Shown: positions 47,005-59,057 of the stretch, piece by piece
How the letters are laid out: each line of letters starts with the position of its first letter
How positions within the stretch are numbered: the first letter of the stretch is position 1
Assembly: GCA_002900995.3 (NCBI GenBank)
Contig: CM035310.1
Span: 3,185,394-3,249,393 of the forward strand
Direction of reading: 5' to 3'
From: Ganoderma boninense
Lineage: Eukaryota; Basidiomycota; Agaricomycetes; Polyporales; Polyporaceae
Length of the DNA: 64,000 nucleotides
Made by a program: the position numbers and the translations under genes
Notes under the pieces: generated by a model
Told to the model about the DNA's origin: nothing
Database searches by the model: none
The model's input: only the letters and a program-made list of their open reading frames with translations

Positions 47005-48650
47005 CATCAGCAAAAGCGCTAACCTGTGGCAATGGAATTGCCACGCCGGACCGGCTTTGCACACCATAACGGGACAGGTGAGGTTTGCAATGCATCACCT
47101 TGCAGCTGCAAACCTGGAACCGGCAAGGTGGCAATCGCCATTCCAGGGTTATGATTTTTAGTAGGATTGTATTATTATAAGGTCGTCAAGGATCTGATAG
47201 TCAACGCTTAAAATCTGTCGGCAGGCTTGACTCCTCGGTTTGAACGTAAGTATGGTGGGCGGCCCGGGGTCACCTCGGCGCTTCACTCCAACGAAGCTCG
47301 TCCGAGTTGTCCATGTCTCGTCGTCTCTCTCATCGCTATCGACATTCCGCCATGGCTCTCTTTCCTCCCTTCGTCACCGGTCCGACACGGTGAAACTGCC
47401 ATGCTCGTCCTTAAAGTTTCGTGAATTTGGTTTTCTGGAAAGATTGAGTCCAAGCAATGCTCGGAAGTCGCGGTGAGCCCCCGGTCGATTCCCCTACGCA
47501 CGGTGAGTCATTTATTATCTGTGCATGTTCTCCCCGTCTTTTGAGGCCCTGCATATGGAGAGGAGTCGGGTGTGAGGTTCGTGGCCAGTTGACCTGTGAT
47601 TCTTGGACGAGGTCCGTGCGCTGTCACGGGGCCAGTCCAAGTTCATGACCTGTCATTCGGCCGTCCCGCCCTTTATCAAGCTCCTCACCCTCTCTGTTGC
47701 ATTTCTCAAGACTTTTTCCTTGCCTCCCATCGCCCACCACTTCGCTCAAGTGCGAGTGCGATGCTCGTGTCGAACGGGTCCCATGGTAGGTCTTGGAGCG
47801 TGCTGTACTGATGTCCTCATCCCAGGAGGATCTACAGCGTCGGGCACCGATTCGACTCGAGGTCGGTAGGTCGTTGTATGCGCCTCATCCATCAGTGCTG
47901 ACTGTATGCTTCCTCCCCCATTATTGCCTCGTCGGTTACGTCCCTCTGGGTTTGTGAGGCTTCAAAAAGGCGAGTCTTGTTCTCTCGGGCACTCTTGTTC
48001 TCTCGGGCACTCTATCTTCTCTTAATCTTCTCGCTACGGCACCCACCTCTTTCCTATGCACCTACTGACTGCGCTATAGTGCCTGTCATCCCTATCACAT
48101 AGTCACTATCATGGTACTATGTTCCAGCCTTATCTCGCTAGGACAGGTGAGTTGCGGTTTTCTTACACTCATGCCTTCGTCTTCGTCTCCCGCATCCTTT
48201 CTGTTTATTCCTGAAACCCTGGACATAGCCTGAGCCCTTTGGGGCGTCCCTTCTGCCCCCTTCACCCATGTGTACGTTTTCAGCCTGTCGTCGCGATCAT
48301 ATTGTTTTGTACCTTACTAGTAGTTGTCAATAAATCTATTCTTTCTTCGCAATTCATGCAGTGTGCCAAATATTGGTTACTGTATATATATATTAAAGGT
48401 TGTGCTGGCTATGACTGTATTCCTTGCATGCCATAGGAATTGCTACCTTGCGTGGCTAAGGTTTGCAATGCGCCCCGCGAGGGTTTGCAATGCAATCCTC
48501 GGTATGCATAGCCAATCCGATAATAACCACTCCTTTGTAATGGCACTACAAACTTCAAATCGGCAATCCAGTTATGTAATGTTATTTAATATAAGATATT
48601 ATTACATTGACTTTGTATTCCGGATTGCAATAGTTTTGCGCCCCCGCAGA
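47005..48650. other. Intergenic; minor repeats
   Basis: Contains an imperfect inverted repeat around 47019-47147 (arms with GGCAAT/ATTGCC) and an exact 18-bp tandem duplication (unit TCTTGTTCTCTCGGGCAC) at 47975-48010. The motif GGTTTGCAATGC occurs at about 47081, 48457 and 48482. No gene recognised. Confidence 0.4.
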
Positions 48651-48736
48651 TGATGGACCACCGTCCGAGGGGTAGTACCGGCCGGACGGTATAAACAGGT
48701 ACTCCATCCGCCTGGCTGGACGCGTGCACCGTACTC
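48651..48736 (+). repeat. About 90-bp dispersed repeat, copy 3
   Basis: It matches copy 1 almost throughout (ATGGACCACCGTCCGAGGGG, TAGTACCGGCCGGACGGTAT, AAACAGGTACTCCATCCGCC) and keeps TATAAA. It ends a little over 130 bp from the original stop of the serine-rich gene at 48870. Confidence 0.85.
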
Positions 48737-48869
48737 TGGGACAACGTACCCTCGGACAACCCTTGCTCCTGTGTATTATAGGGTGTATCACAATTGCTGA
48801 TATCTGCTGTCATGCACAGCCATCCATTACCATCTAAACTGGTACATTACTGCTGCCGCCAAATATACT

Positions 48870-49019
48870 CTACGTATTATGTCCGTCCTGTGCTCCGTAC
48901 ATAGTCTCCCATTCACCCCATACCGTTGCTACCTCATCCAAATTAGATGCAAAGACCGCATTATATGTATCCCAGGAACTCGGGACAAGTGTCGCTGGAA
49001 CCTCACGCAGAGAACGGAG
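48870..49019 (-). pseudogene. Severed C-terminal coding end of the serine-rich gene
   Basis: Forty-nine codons and a stop (LRSLREVPATLVPSSW ... AQDGHNT). They lie in exactly the frame that the gene at 49546-50403 would continue in if the MITE and one copy of its 8-bp duplication were absent. Separated from its start, this piece can no longer be translated with it. Confidence 0.8.
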
Positions 49020-49027
49020 ATTGGAAT
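49020..49027. repeat. MITE target-site duplication, left copy
   Basis: ATTGGAAT, identical to 49549-49556. Confidence 0.85.
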
Positions 49028-49548
49028 TAAGGCTGAACATAGGTCCAGGTTTCATGCAGTTCAACCTGGCTTGAACCTAGATATTTACCTATAGGTCGTG
49101 ATCTGTAGGTTACAGGTACTTGTGCTATGAATCAGCCACAAATCTGAATCAGGGATCTTGAAAAAAGTGACCTGGATTTGTAGGTTTGGGTATGGGTCAC
49201 TTGTAGGTTGATTCACACTTCAACAAGCAAAAATAGTATAAATTGGAGGCTTTAGTTAATAAATTGTCCTTGTATAGCTTAATACTGCATATATAAGCAT
49301 ATTTCTAGCATAAAAAAGACTACTAACACTCAATAATAGACCAAAATCTTAAACAGTAGCTGAGAAAATACTATATTTAGTATTCAAATCAAATCAATGA
49401 TTTGACCTATAACTTATAGGTTTGCTACCTGCAGGTTGTAGGTGAAAAGTTGGTTTGATTCATACAGATCCCAATCAAGCTTTTGAAAGTGGCCAAACCT
49501 GCAGGTACAGATCCCAATCAACCATAGGTTGACCTACGTTCAGCCTTA
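49028..49548. mobile_element. MITE, 521 bp, 8-bp target duplication (hAT-like size)
   Basis: Terminal inverted repeats: the left end reads TAAGGCTGAACATAGGTC, and the right end, read inward, is TAAGGCTGAACGTAGGTC (one mismatch in 18). The 8-bp direct duplication ATTGGAAT abuts both ends. The inside is AT-rich, non-coding and full of palindromic AGGTT/AACCT words such as ACCTGCAGGT and ACCTATAGGT, which may be transposase-binding subterminal repeats. An 8-bp duplication is typical of hAT transposases; the terminal sequence itself does not identify the family. Confidence 0.85.
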
Positions 49549-50403
49549 ATTGGAATATTGCGCCTCCAACACATGTATCTCTTCATCCAGCCTCGCACGC
49601 CGATCTTCTAGCCATCGTCGACTTTCGCTATCTGGTAAACGCTCTGGCATTAATGGAGAGATGGTTGGGTTCTGAATTTGCTCTGGGGATGGAATGGAAT
49701 CTATGTTGCGAAATCGGACGGTGCGGCGCACGCGCTGTACTGCATTCAATGTGGCAGATGTTCCCTCAGGTGACGGAGAATCGACTCTGAGGTGTTCCAT
49801 GAGGTTTACAGAGGTAGCCTCTGAACCCCTTCCGCCTTCATCCATGCGTTCTGGCGGGGTGGACGCACTCCTTCTAGTGTTGCGTCTCCAATCGCACGGC
49901 GATACCAGTGGTTGTGATGGAGAGTCCTGAATGTTCAAAACATGCCCCACATGGTGTGAACGCCTTAGCAACGGCGATTGCGACGTGTCCCGGTTCGGCC
50001 AAGAGGAAGGCATCATGTCCATTGCGGATGATGTGGAGTATTTTGCACGGTAGAACCGTGGCTGCGAGGATCCGGAGTGCGAGCTCGAGCTCCGGCTCGC
50101 GGGGTCTGGGGTGGCAGGCCCCGGAGACTCGCCGTGGTAGAAGACTGGCTGCTGTGAGGATCCGGAGTGCGAGCTCAAGCTCCGGCGCGTGGGGTCAGCG
50201 TCAGCCGTGTGCCCTACAACCTGTCAGTATGCGAGCAGTGTGTCATAAGCAACCAGACAATAGACAAGTGAGCAATACATTCATCAGCGTACCTGGCGTG
50301 AAGAACTAGATTCGACGCCTTCGGAAAGAGAAGGAAGTGCGCCCGGAGAGCCACCACGATAGAGCATCGGTGATAAATCGCCATCGTCCATTGGATCTTC
50401 CAT
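49546..50403 (-). CDS. Serine-rich orphan protein, truncated by the MITE
   Basis: Two exons, 50403-50293 and 50220-49546, give 261 residues from the ATG at 50403 (MEDPMDDGDLSPMLYRGGSP). The frame is open further upstream to about 50490, so the true start may be earlier. The protein is low in complexity, with a duplicated SSHSGSSQ unit (DNA repeats at about 50076 and 50157) and a C-terminal helix LEDRRARLDEEIHVLEAQYS. Its TAA stop (49546-49548) is the last three bases of the MITE. The original frame continued 49 codons further (48870-49019). No family recognised. It is divergent from the Cys-cluster gene starting at 51062. Confidence 0.6.
49549..49556. repeat. MITE target-site duplication, right copy
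   Basis: ATTGGAAT; part of the last codons of the interrupted serine-rich gene. Confidence 0.85.
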
Positions 50404-51061
50404 ATTCTCGGACGGTCCGGGGGCTTTTGCTGGAGGTCTCTGTTGCAGTCGATTGTCCTCACAGTCCTCTCTAGCATCCCTGCCATACAAACAGCGTCAT
50501 TTATCACCTACCAGGCCCTCTGGACAGCATTACAATACCTACACTTGCCACAGGTTTGGGGATGAGGTCGACGTTAATAACATTGGGGTAACGTCCCAGA
50601 TCGGAGTAGGTAGTCTCAACCTAACGTGTTTTGTTGATGGTTTCGATTCGGACGCTATACGCTGACCCTTAGCTGCCGTACGGTCAGAGGGCGGGTCAAG
50701 TACCTCCAGATTCTGCACACCCGCGCTTCTTTAAATGTTTTGCGCCCTCTGAGGACATCTGCAATCGTGTTGATAATTAAGACAGTTTTCGTGAGTTATC
50801 CGCTGTGTGAAAGACATACCTTAAGTTTGTAGTGCGATCCTGGGGAACACAAAGCTGCGTGAAGTGTGCGGAAGCGCCTCCTCAACGCCGGGCGTCTGTC
50901 TGGCGTCTACCCAACCACAACAATGTCTGAGGAATCAGATAAGAGATCGTGATAATATTACCACAACTTATGAGTCTGTTCACTTCTTGCGCCGACCACC
51001 ACCATCATCGATTGCACCACGTACATCTGTCCACTTCGAATCCACTCATCCCTACCTCGCT
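50404..51061. promoter_or_regulatory. Divergent intergenic region between two orphan genes
   Basis: 658 bp separate the serine-rich gene (minus) from the Cys-cluster gene (plus) and should contain both promoters. No TATA box stands out. Upstream exons of the serine-rich gene may lie near 50490-50700. Confidence 0.4.
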
Positions 51062-54000
51062 ATGGCTAAAAACACCAAAAAATCCCAACCTCACCCCCAA
51101 CCCACGCCAGAGCTCATAAATGAAGTCCGAGAATATGCATCCGAACTCCACTACGCCTTTGAGATGCGGCCAAAGCAAAACCCTCACCTCCGCCTTCGAT
51201 GGGACCGCCAATTTTGCCACATCACCAATCAACTCATTCGGTGTCTTGAACGCGGTCGCTTCTCCTTCCTCCCTCGAGTTGCCATGGGGGCCATTTGGGC
51301 CAACAACAAAAACATATTGCTACAAGAGGGTCGCAGTGTTGTGGTACGTCCGGCTCGACTGATTAGGTCCAGTACTGATGATGCTTCGTGTAGACCCCTT
51401 TCGAAATGGAAACTGTGATCCCGGTCTATGGCACGCACAAGTGCCTTGCGCCTCCGGCCCATCTGCATCGCGCTGCTCTCGGCGGCATCACACCGGACAA
51501 CTACACCCCCGGACTGCAGCTCCTCCCACTGGAGGAGGTCCGGACCAAATGGTGGGAGCCTTACATCGATCGTACGTATATTACATGTCTTTCCGCTGTC
51601 CATATTAACTACTCATTGCTTCCATCCGGTATTTCCAGAACCTGTTCTCGCAGCACCAAACCCACCCCCGGAACCCGGCCGGGCATCTCCCGAAGAGCAT
51701 CCGGAGGAGCCCGATGTGGGCACCACATGCAGGGGCCACTCTCAGACTGCAGTGGGCAGCACAGGCAGGGGCCACTCTCAGCCCGGATTTACCAGTGCGC
51801 GCAGGGGTTGGTCTCAGACTCATCGAGGGCAGTCTGCCGAGCGTCCGGGGCATCACTCAGCCCATCCGGGAACCAGTACGGCAGCGGATGCGCAGTCCGT
51901 GGCCTCGGACGGAGAGGAAGAGATTGACGACGTCGAGGAAGAGCACCCGCAGGTCCTTCGCAAGAGTTCAAGGGCCAAGCGTGCGACGTCCCGAGTCCGC
52001 GAACAGCCTAGACGCAAGGCGACGACGGCGTCCCAAGCTCCGGCTACAAGCTCGGGTGTCAAGGGTAAGCGAAAAGTGGAGGAGGCTCAGGTGGATCATG
52101 CACAAGGTCCGGAGGCGAAGCGCAAACGTGCAGCCGGTGACATGGAGGAGCATAAAGTCCTGTGGAAGTGGTACCTACACGTATTATAGCTTTCCTTACT
52201 TTTTATTGGGCTATCAGATGCTGATACTTTGGCTTCGCAGCTTCGCCCTTGCGATGCGTGTAAGCAGGGCAACCACCCCTGCCACTTTTGCAGCCTGGTC
52301 TCGACTTCCTGCCGCAGGTGCATTCTCAAAAAGTCTGCTTGTTCGCTGACTGTTGCTGGCGGTAATGCCGCCATGGCTTATGTCGGCTATGAGTACTACT
52401 ACCGCTGTTGCACGGACATCGGGAAGAAGAATATCAAGCACGCGAAGGTAGTTCCACAGGGCTTTCAGCCTCCGGAGTGGTTCATTGCACAATACCGAGC
52501 CATCTCCTCTGGCAAGCACAAGAAGGGGCCACCATCAGGTAATGTTGGTGCAGTACCCTTTGTGCCCCTTCCGGAGATCTCACTGCCCCCTTCCCCTGTG
52601 GATATGCGACCGGACAGTACTGTTGCTGACATTGTAGAGGAGAACACTCCACTAGCATTGGAGGCGTTCCTCAGGAAGCCGAAGAAGACTTCAAACGAAG
52701 ACGCAGGCGAGGAGTCCCCCACGGATGCCATGGAGGCTGTGGACGAACAGCCGAAGAAGGCTCCGAAAAACAAGACCAAGGCAGTGCAACAGCACGCAGA
52801 CCGTCAGACCGCTCCCAAGCTTAAGATCGACAAGCGCAAGAGGAAGGGACCACCGGGGCTTCACACCCTCCCGGACATGGTTCCCACCACGTCGGTATTG
52901 GCTTTTCAGCCTGTCACGGCTGCCGGGGGTCCAAGCCGTAGTGAGCAAACCCGTGCACCATCTGGTGTTCCGTCCGGCTCACGCCGTGGTCGAGCAGTTG
53001 TGCCGGTGTTGCCCTTACTACCCCCTCGCCGCCGACCTTCTACAACGACAGCAGTACGGTCGGTCTCCGCATCCGGGCATCGCACCCGTTCACGAAGCAG
53101 AGCTCCGTCAGACAGTCCGGCTCGGTCGCGCTCTGCATCGGCAGCCCCATCACCCTCGAGGCCCTCCTCTGCCACCGCCTCCCCGCCTCCTACAACCCCG
53201 GCCGCATCATCCGCTCATCAGGAGGACCACAATATGGACCACCTGGACTCACCTCACTCTGGCGACGACAACGACGACAACGACGACAACGACGACAACG
53301 ACCCGCAGGCAATCAAACAAGAACTGCTAGAGCAGGCCCATTTTGAGGGCACTCTCCCAGATGAACTAGAGTATGCTTCGGATGCCCCGGAGTACACAGA
53401 GCAAGAGCACATCCTTTTTGTGGCAGACGATGTAATGGATGCAGACAACAACAATCTCCTGGGACCGTCTTCACTGCCTGAGAACACCCCGCGCAGACGG
53501 CGCAGTCCGTCCTCGTCCGTCGAAGGCTCTTCACCTCCGACCGAAGTCAAAGGCAAAGGCAAGGCCGCGACACTGCCACCCCGGTTTCATCGTTCCCTAG
53601 GCTGGAACTACGATCGGCCGCGTCATCGCCGCCAGTCTGAGAGTGTGGAGAGCGTCCGGGCCGTTCAAGCAAAGGATGATTATGACGAAGTACCTCGGTT
53701 GAATGGTAAGTGGATCGCCTTATGCCCAGTCACCATTATCAGCTAACTCGGATGTGAATACATCATAGGCCCTTGGACCGGTCTACCGTGGCTGACGACG
53801 TGGACTGATGAGGAGCCCCCTTTCTTTCCCGAGGACAGGCCCGCGTCGCTCGAAGATTTTCTTAACCTGCGTGGCCTTGTCGATCCCACCGGTCCGCTTG
53901 AGGGACCGGAGAGCCCGGATCCCCCCCAGACCCCACTCGCTCAAATCTTCCAGCTGGGAACGAGGACCCAAGACGTCTTGCAGGCGGCCAATGAGCAGTT

Positions 54001-55216
54001 CATGCAACTCCGCCACCTCGCTAATCACGGATATGGCAACATCAAAGAGCTCAACCAGCTTGAGGCTAATATCCAGACTCGACGCCGCAACGCTGTCCTA
54101 GCAACTAGCAGCATCGTCTCCTTCCAGGATGGGATGGAGAAGTTGTTTGTGCAGGTGTCCGCAATCGAGAGGAGTCTCCTGGACGTCGTCAACTACCTTG
54201 CGACGACTATCAACCAAGTCTGTACCATTGCCGACGTCTTCCACTTCGTTCTGACGGCCCCGGTGGATTGGATGGCCTTGAACGAGCTTCTGGAGGTCTA
54301 CCACAGACAGGAGAGCCTCTACCATGAGATGTGGCAACGGTATGCCGTAGTCAAGGACCAGATCAAGCCTCTTTCAGATGATATCGCCGTCCTTCGCGAG
54401 CAGGTCTTGGATGTCGTCGACGGCGCAACTGGGGGGCCTTCATCGATCGACAAGAAGACGGTCGACCGCCTCTTTGTCACACTGGAAGAACACGTCATGT
54501 CCGTCCGGAAGACATGCGAGCTGGACACCATGGCGCAGCTGAAGGAGGTGTGGAAGGAGTTGAACAGGATCGCCGGGCCGGCTCAGTCCCAGTCTCAGAG
54601 CATCATCCAGTCTATCCAGGAGATGAAGGAAGGGTATGATGCCGTCCGGAATGCGCAACAAAGCTTGCAAGAACTTTTGGACACTCTCGGCATACGTGGT
54701 ACTCTCACGTCTGGGATGGCCGAGCTTCAACAGCGCGTCGACAAGTTGGAATTGCACGTCGGGCTTGTTGAACCTGACCCGTCCGGCTCCGGTGTGGTGC
54801 CTGCAGACCCGGGGCCACAACCTCCCAGATCTCGAAGTCTGTCGCCACACGCTCAGTCCCCTCCTGCACGTCCAGCCACCTGCTCATCTTCCGAGCCTCT
54901 GGATGGCGGCCTGGGGTGGCAATCTGCTGAGTTCCCCTCGCCAAGGGACAGTCCATTCTTCTTCCAACCTCTACTCGCTCCGCCGCCCAACTTCAATGCC
55001 GAACTGCGAGGACTTCACGCTCGCATGGACCGTGTAGAGACATCGATTGATGCCCGGATCGATCAGGCTGTGAGTGAACGCCTTCCCGGCGCAGTTGAGG
55101 ATTACTTGAGCAGGATTGGATTGAGTCCGGAGCTTTTGAAGGACCTTGGGGAGCACGCGAAGGCCATCATCGCACGCAGAACGCAGGACAATGGGTCGCA
55201 GACCTCGGAAGGGTAA
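51062..55216 (+). CDS. Large orphan protein with a Cys cluster and a coiled-coil end, 1297 aa
   Basis: Five exons: 51062-51343, 51394-51571, 51639-52136, 52218-53705 and 53769-55216; phases agree. The N-terminal about 150 residues (ELINEVREYASELHYAFEMR) look folded. A long Pro/Ser/Glu-rich stretch with basic nuclear-type patches (KRKVEE, KRKRAA) follows. At about residue 325 comes a cysteine cluster CDACKQGNHPCHFC with SCRRCILKKSAC, spaced like a zinc-binding module but not a standard Zn2Cys6 domain. A DDN repeat (DNA 53262-53303) and another disordered stretch lead to a helical, probably coiled-coil C-terminus (LNQLEANIQTRRRNAVLATS, MAELQQRVDKLELHVGLVEP). No known family. It is rich in CCGGA words and lies in the TET-KDZ module; possibly a DNA-binding or structural partner (inference). 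Confidence 0.75.
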
Positions 55217-55721
55217 TTCGGACGTTTCTTACATGCTCTTCATGTATGATATGTAACTGCAGTTGTCAATGGGTAGCAAATGCTTCTTGGGTCTCATCTA
55301 TGCATGTCCGCATGGAAACAACATTGAATGTCATGACTCGTATGCAACAAATTGTACATGGCGTAAACAGTAAAGCACATCAGAGACACCAAAGCTACTT
55401 GCATGCCTTGTTCTTCCTCCCACAACTCCCGCTCGCCTGCAATTGTGTCCTCGGAGCTCCGTCCTCTCGTCCTTCCTCTTGCGCGCACTGCTTGCGAGTC
55501 CGAATAACGAGATCCGGCGCATCGTCAGTAGTCCCTCTCCGAGGGTGTTTAAGTGTGGGCACGGGCTCGGACGTTCCTCCTGGTGTTGTCGACCCTCCCG
55601 CATCGTCGGTGGACGTTCGAACACGGCCGGGCTGCGAGGTTAGCCCACTTCCACGTTCCTTGGCAGGCCTACCATGAGCGGGAGCTTCCGATACGGCTTC
55701 TTCGCCTGTCAACGCACTGCC
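55217..55721. other. Convergent spacer with a possible read-through extension of the minus-strand gene
   Basis: On the minus strand, the frame of the HMG-like gene stays open for 105 codons (55712-55395) after its TGA, with similar polar composition. Confidence 0.4.
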
Positions 55722-58631
55722 TCAGGTAGTGCGTCTCGGCAGATGCTTGGCCGGCCGTTCCAAGGACTGTGCAGCTGTGTCGGAGACATTGCTATCAGTC
55801 TCCGAAGCCCTCTGCCTTCTACCTGCGCGCCGCGGCAGGGTCTTGAGGGTCGGACGGCCTGGGGTGTGGTCGGAGCTGTCTCCGTAGAGATGAGGGTGGG
55901 AGCTATGGGTCTGCGAGTTGGACGTCCTCTTCCAACCGCGTGGTTCCTGGACAGAAGCCTCAGCATCGTCGTCCGGACCCTCAGAAGCATCTCGGATGGG
56001 TCGGACGGCAGCTCGTACCACATCCCCCATCTGCCCGGAACCACGGGCACCCTCCGACGTGATCGCAGCGCCCTTCCAATGCTCACCTTCATCGTCCGGG
56101 GTCTCCGGCCTTGGTCGAGCGCCGGCCGGTCGCGGACGATGCACGCTTTGTTCAGCGCACAATTTCAGCAGCTCCTTGACCTTGCCCATAGTCAGGACTG
56201 TGTTGACGAAGCAGTCCGGGGTTCCAGCTTGCACGTTTCCATCTTCGTCCATGCAAAAATGCGCCATGTTTATATCTTGGAGGGTCAGCCCCATTGCGAG
56301 TATATAGCACTGCACGTCCGACACGGATGTGTCTGGTGCAAGGCCCCGTCGAAGCCAGCTTAGAAGGACTTGAGCTTTCTTGTCCTGCGCATGCATGGCG
56401 TCCGGAAGGAATGGGCTGGTATAGGTCCACCACAGCCATGCCATATTGTTTGCCGGCGTGCCCGACACAACTTGTTCAAGCTATCCGGACGGTCATCGTC
56501 AACATCCTACATCCTTGCAAACCGTCCGTCTACATACCTTCGACCGCCAGCGAGATAGCAGTTTCTGGTACTCTGCATGGCTCGACAGACCTTTAAGGTA
56601 CTGGAAGCGGGCGGCCGCACTTGCACTGACAGAACAAGGTGCGAGGAGTCCCAAGGACATCGGACCCATGCTTCCGTCGACGTGCTCGTCGTCCGGTGGT
56701 GTCATAGCCTTTTGCTTGCCCTTTCCACCACTGCGGTTCAAGCCTCGGGTCTGTCGGACAGGTCGCTGTAGCGGGAGGCCGTCGTCCGACAAACCCGCGT
56801 CATCGTCCGGAACACCGCCCTCGACATCGGACAGCCATGGGTCGTCATGGCCGTCAACGCCCCCTGGCTTCCCGACCTCGAAAGAGTCCATGTCCTGTTC
56901 CTCCTCCATGGTCTCTTCCTCTGTATCGCATTCCTCGTCATCGAGGTCCTTCGGCTTCCTCTTGCCCTTCTTGCTTGCCTTCTTCTCCGCACCCTTGGCA
57001 GCCTTCGCATGATGGCGGGCAGTAGCACGTGCGGCGACATTGAGCTCATGGACGTGTTTCCGACTCAGCTGGAACATAGCATGGGTGCGTGTGGAGACAG
57101 GAGACCGTCCGGACGCCATTCCGGACGGTGCCGCAGTGTTGTGGTCGTCGTCCGGATTTGAGACGTAGGTGGGGCCACGCACCGTTGCCTTCGCCCGGCG
57201 GTGCAGCTGGATCTCCTCTAGCTCCTGAGGGTATACGGCCGGCAGCCAGGTGTCTTCGCCGTTGATCGTCGTCTTGTAGTGGCTGAAGCGGAATCGCCAA
57301 GGCTCTTCGTCGTCTTCATTGGTCTCCTCTGCTTCCTTCGTCGTGACATGCTTGTAGAAGTTGTAGATCGCATCCCGGTTTATATGCACTGGATCGTTCC
57401 AAGCAAACTGTGGCGGCGGGGGCACCATGTCGTCCGCGAAGAACTTGTGCGGAACCGCCATCAGTGATGACCACGGCACGGACTTGACCTTCCGGCCGTT
57501 TGCAAACTCTGTTATGAAAGATCAATTCGAGCTACAAAGCATATTCAGAGCCCCCTTGGGACGTACGGTAGTGGAGATTCATGTATTGCTGCAAAACCTG
57601 TTGCTTCCTTGGCAGTTCCATTTCCTCTCCGTTCTCCTTCGTGGTCAGGATGGGAGTACCATCGTCGTATCTCTCGAACGAAAAGGGTCGCACCGGAGCG
57701 GCCACGGTGTCTCGGACGGCAGCTGCAATATCGTCATTGGCGTCGTCTGGAGTCAGGATGACTTTCCAAAACTCCCAAAACTTCTTCCAGAGGTTGACAT
57801 CCCAGTGTAAGAGGGCCCAGAACTGTGGGTACGGGTCCTCCTTAGTGTGGAAGAGCTCCGAAGAATCGTAACTGTTACCGGACATGAGGAGAACGGTTCG
57901 GACGGCAAAGACAACACCTGAGCACTCACCAGCATGCTTTCAGGCTGTCGTCTACGTCTTGGAAGATGCCATACATGAAGATCGGCATACCGAACTGACA
58001 CCAAAAGATTCGGGAGACTGCCATCATCCACCGGAGCGCATGCTTGCGTGCCAACCTGCTGGCAGTAAGCTTCTTTGCTCGGACCGACTAGCATAACACG
58101 TACTGCGCCTTGATATCGTCATCCGGGCCTTCCTCTGTCCACTTCTGTGCGAGCTCCACCCAGAGCTCCTGGTCCTGCTGCGACATCCCCTCCCAGATGG
58201 TCTTGCGTGTCCGATTCCAGGTCGAGACGTACTCTGCAGACTTCGGGTCGATGTCAGGCATCTCCTTCTTGGTTTCATGGCGGTTGCGTAGGCCCCACAC
58301 TCTCTCTCCGGTGAAGATCTTGCTGAACGCCAATTTCTCCTCGTCCTTGTTTCCCTTCTTGGGGCTGTGGTTGACATACCATGTATAGATTTTCTTCCGC
58401 AATGTCACGTCCGTGAACATATTTCAATACATGAGCTGCTCGACAGCGCACCTGCTCGAACATATCTAAGGACATCGGGGTTTGCGGTTCTCCTCGTTTC
58501 TCCAGGAAATGCTTGGCCAGGGCCACCCGGAAATCTGGCTTCTTAGCCGCGGCAGTGCCCCGATACTCACCCTGCCGTTTCTGCAGTAGATCAACCTCAT
58601 ACTTGTTAAAGTCACTCGCACGAGGAGGCAT
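55722..58631 (-). CDS. Orphan protein with HMG-box-like N-terminal region, 876 aa
   Basis: Six exons, read downward: 58631-58452, 58393-58104, 58055-57930, 57871-57567, 57508-56538 and 56480-55722; all phases agree. The start MPPRASDFNKYEVDLL is followed by a helical region with RKTIWEGMSQQDQELWVELA, which resembles an HMG box. Aromatic-rich segments follow (IFWCQFGMPIFMYGIFQDVD, QFWALLHWDVNLWKKFWEFW). The middle is Lys-rich, then acidic (KKASKKGKRKPKDLDDEECD), probably nuclear. After a Cys-poor globular stretch (MAWLWWTYTSPFLPDAMHAQ) the tail is disordered. No named family is certain. It is transcribed away from the TET/JBP gene, with 426 bp between the two starts, suggesting a shared promoter and a role in the same mobile module (inference). 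Confidence 0.75.
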
Positions 58632-59057
58632 TATGGTGGTAAGGGACAACACGAAGTGCTGGGGATGCAAGCTGACAATCGAGGGGGACGACGAGCAAGT
58701 GAAGGCAGGGAAAGGAATCCACAAGGTTGCCGTGTTCCTTGCGAATGGGCAACGGAACTCTCTCCAGTAGGGGATGCACACACGCTCGTCAGCTCCAATG
58801 CGCACATCAGATTGTCCTGCATGATACGACACGTTCCAGTGACCACCGGCCGGCCAGCACTTGTAACCACTTGCCCTCCGGTCCGAGTGCCCGGGCTGTC
58901 ACGCGAGAGGCAGTGCTCATACATTAGACCATCAGATTTGCACAGCACCACCTTGCTGATATCGTTTGCATGATGAGAATCTGGCGTGTACGACCTAGCG
59001 AGCATCCTTGGACCAGTTAAGATCTGCCTTGCTCGCACATCCGTGCAGGAGGGCTCG
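58632..59057. promoter_or_regulatory. Bidirectional promoter region, HMG-like gene / TET gene
   Basis: 426 bp between two divergent ATGs. No clear TATA box seen. Contains several CCGG words (for example 58848-58856 and 58877-58883). Confidence 0.45.

Noticed and set aside
53262..53303. Short tandem repeat that might be a CRISPR-like array
   Set aside because: It is a coding DDN microsatellite with no spacers; CRISPR arrays are not expected in a fungal nucleus.
52692..53330. Alternative plus-strand frame with long basic product
   Set aside because: Overlaps the main exon of the Cys-cluster gene in another frame; the main frame has better splice continuity and domain content.
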